Positions 14,475 to 14,737 of a stretch of 14,737 nucleotides of DNA are shown here, piece after piece (the stretch's first letter is position 1; each line of letters starts with the position of its first letter). The stretch spans positions 1 through 14,737 of the forward strand of contig CAZJJO010000047.1 of assembly GCA_964546375.1 (NCBI GenBank). Reading direction: 5' to 3'. This stretch comes from CAYVFM01 sp964546375. GTDB taxonomy: Bacteria; Gemmatimonadota; Gemmatimonadetes; Palauibacterales; Palauibacteraceae. The translations under genes were made by a program, and so were the position numbers. The notes under the pieces were generated by a model. That model was not told where the DNA came from. It saw only the letters and a program-made list of their open reading frames with translations, and ran no database searches.

Positions 14475-14737
14475 TCAGCCCTCCCAGGCCCGTACGATCG
14501 GCCCCTCGTCCCCCTCGGCCAGCAGGGCCAGCGCCGCCCGGGCCACGGCCCGGTGGGTCCCCGCCTCGCCGACCGGGCCCAGCGGCCGGCCCCAGCCGAA
14601 GGGCACCAGCAGGGTGCGGGGCGGGTTCACCTTCCGGGTCACCTCCTCGAGCATCCCCAGGCAGACGGTGGCGATCCCTCGGCGCTCCAGCTCCCGGGCG
14701 ACCAGACCCACGGTCTGGTTGCAGGTGGGTCAGGCGG
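14475..14737 (-). CDS. Partial GrdB/selenoprotein B-family protein with in-frame TGA (candidate selenocysteine)
   Basis: The 3' end of a gene that runs off the right edge. From 14729 downstream it encodes PTCNQTVGLVARELERRGIA, then a TVCLGMLEEVTRKVNPPRTL segment, and LLVPFGWGRPLGPVG ahead of a final helix. This resembles the C-terminus of the glycine/betaine/sarcosine reductase selenoprotein B family, in which a Sec/Cys redox motif is followed by a helix and a PPR..(F/L)V segment. The codon before PTCNQT is TGA (14730-14732), preceded by an in-frame GCC, so the motif would be A-U-P-T-C. A hairpin at 14701-14719 has bacterial SECIS geometry. If TGA is a true stop, the 78-residue remnant from GTG 14711 would start inside the domain with no ribosome site. 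A stop-mutated pseudogene remains possible. Confidence 0.65.
14701..14719 (-). promoter_or_regulatory. Candidate bacterial SECIS hairpin
   Basis: On the minus strand ACCAGACC-GTG-GGTCTGGT is a perfect 8-bp stem with a three-base loop. It begins 10 bases after the TGA at 14732-14730, which puts the loop 18 bases downstream. Bacterial SECIS elements typically have the apical loop about 16-37 bases after UGA and a G in the first two loop positions; both hold here. Confidence 0.55.

Overview
The window is a very GC-rich stretch (above 70 % by eye) of a bacterial chromosome. Nearly all of it is coding; no gene-free stretch exceeds about 185 bases, and there is no rRNA, tRNA, CRISPR array or insertion sequence. 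A PilT/PilU-type ATPase, a PspA module and a lipobox-bearing beta-propeller suggest an envelope-rich, probably diderm bacterium. Gemmatimonadota is my best guess from the overall flavour, but the sequence alone does not prove it. Starts are often GTG with good AGGAGG-like ribosome sites. Three gene junctions use 4-base overlaps (ATGA, GTGA and, unusually, CTGA).

Layout. Bases 52-6359 hold six minus-strand genes that read as one possible operon, in transcription order: trpS, an MgtC/SapB membrane protein, a D-2-hydroxyacid dehydrogenase, a PilT/PilU ATPase, a HOGA1-like aldolase and purA. The aldolase and the dehydrogenase could form a glyoxylate-producing and glyoxylate-reducing pair. The aldolase has no ATG, GTG or TTG at its true N-terminus and seems to start at a CTG overlapping the pilT stop. 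Divergent from trpS is an inositol-monophosphatase-family gene (6471-7478, plus strand) with a low-complexity insertion. It converges on a DUF4870-type membrane protein (7540-7956), whose upstream region carries a 20-bp tandem repeat.

Bases 8141-13109 are again minus strand: an unrecognised single-pass membrane protein, a DUF1611/DgcN-like P-loop protein, an AI-2E/PerM-type permease that overlaps it, and a three-gene membrane-stress module (PspB-like small protein, YbjN/CesT-like protein, PspA). The trpS and psp-module leaders share the same promoter-like arrangement (TTGCTC, 17-base spacer, TA-rich hexamer, about 59 bases to the start codon). On the plus strand, 13271-14416 encodes a lipoprotein beta-propeller of YncE/YVTN type.

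The most exciting signal is at the right edge. The 3' part of a minus-strand gene resembling the GrdB/selenoprotein B family (glycine/betaine/sarcosine reductase) enters the window. It carries an in-frame TGA (14730-14732) in a TGA-Pro-Thr-Cys-Asn-Gln-Thr context, followed 10 bases later by a perfect 8-bp hairpin with a GUG loop. That is the expected geometry of a bacterial selenocysteine insertion element, so the gene is a candidate selenoprotein with a UxxC redox motif.
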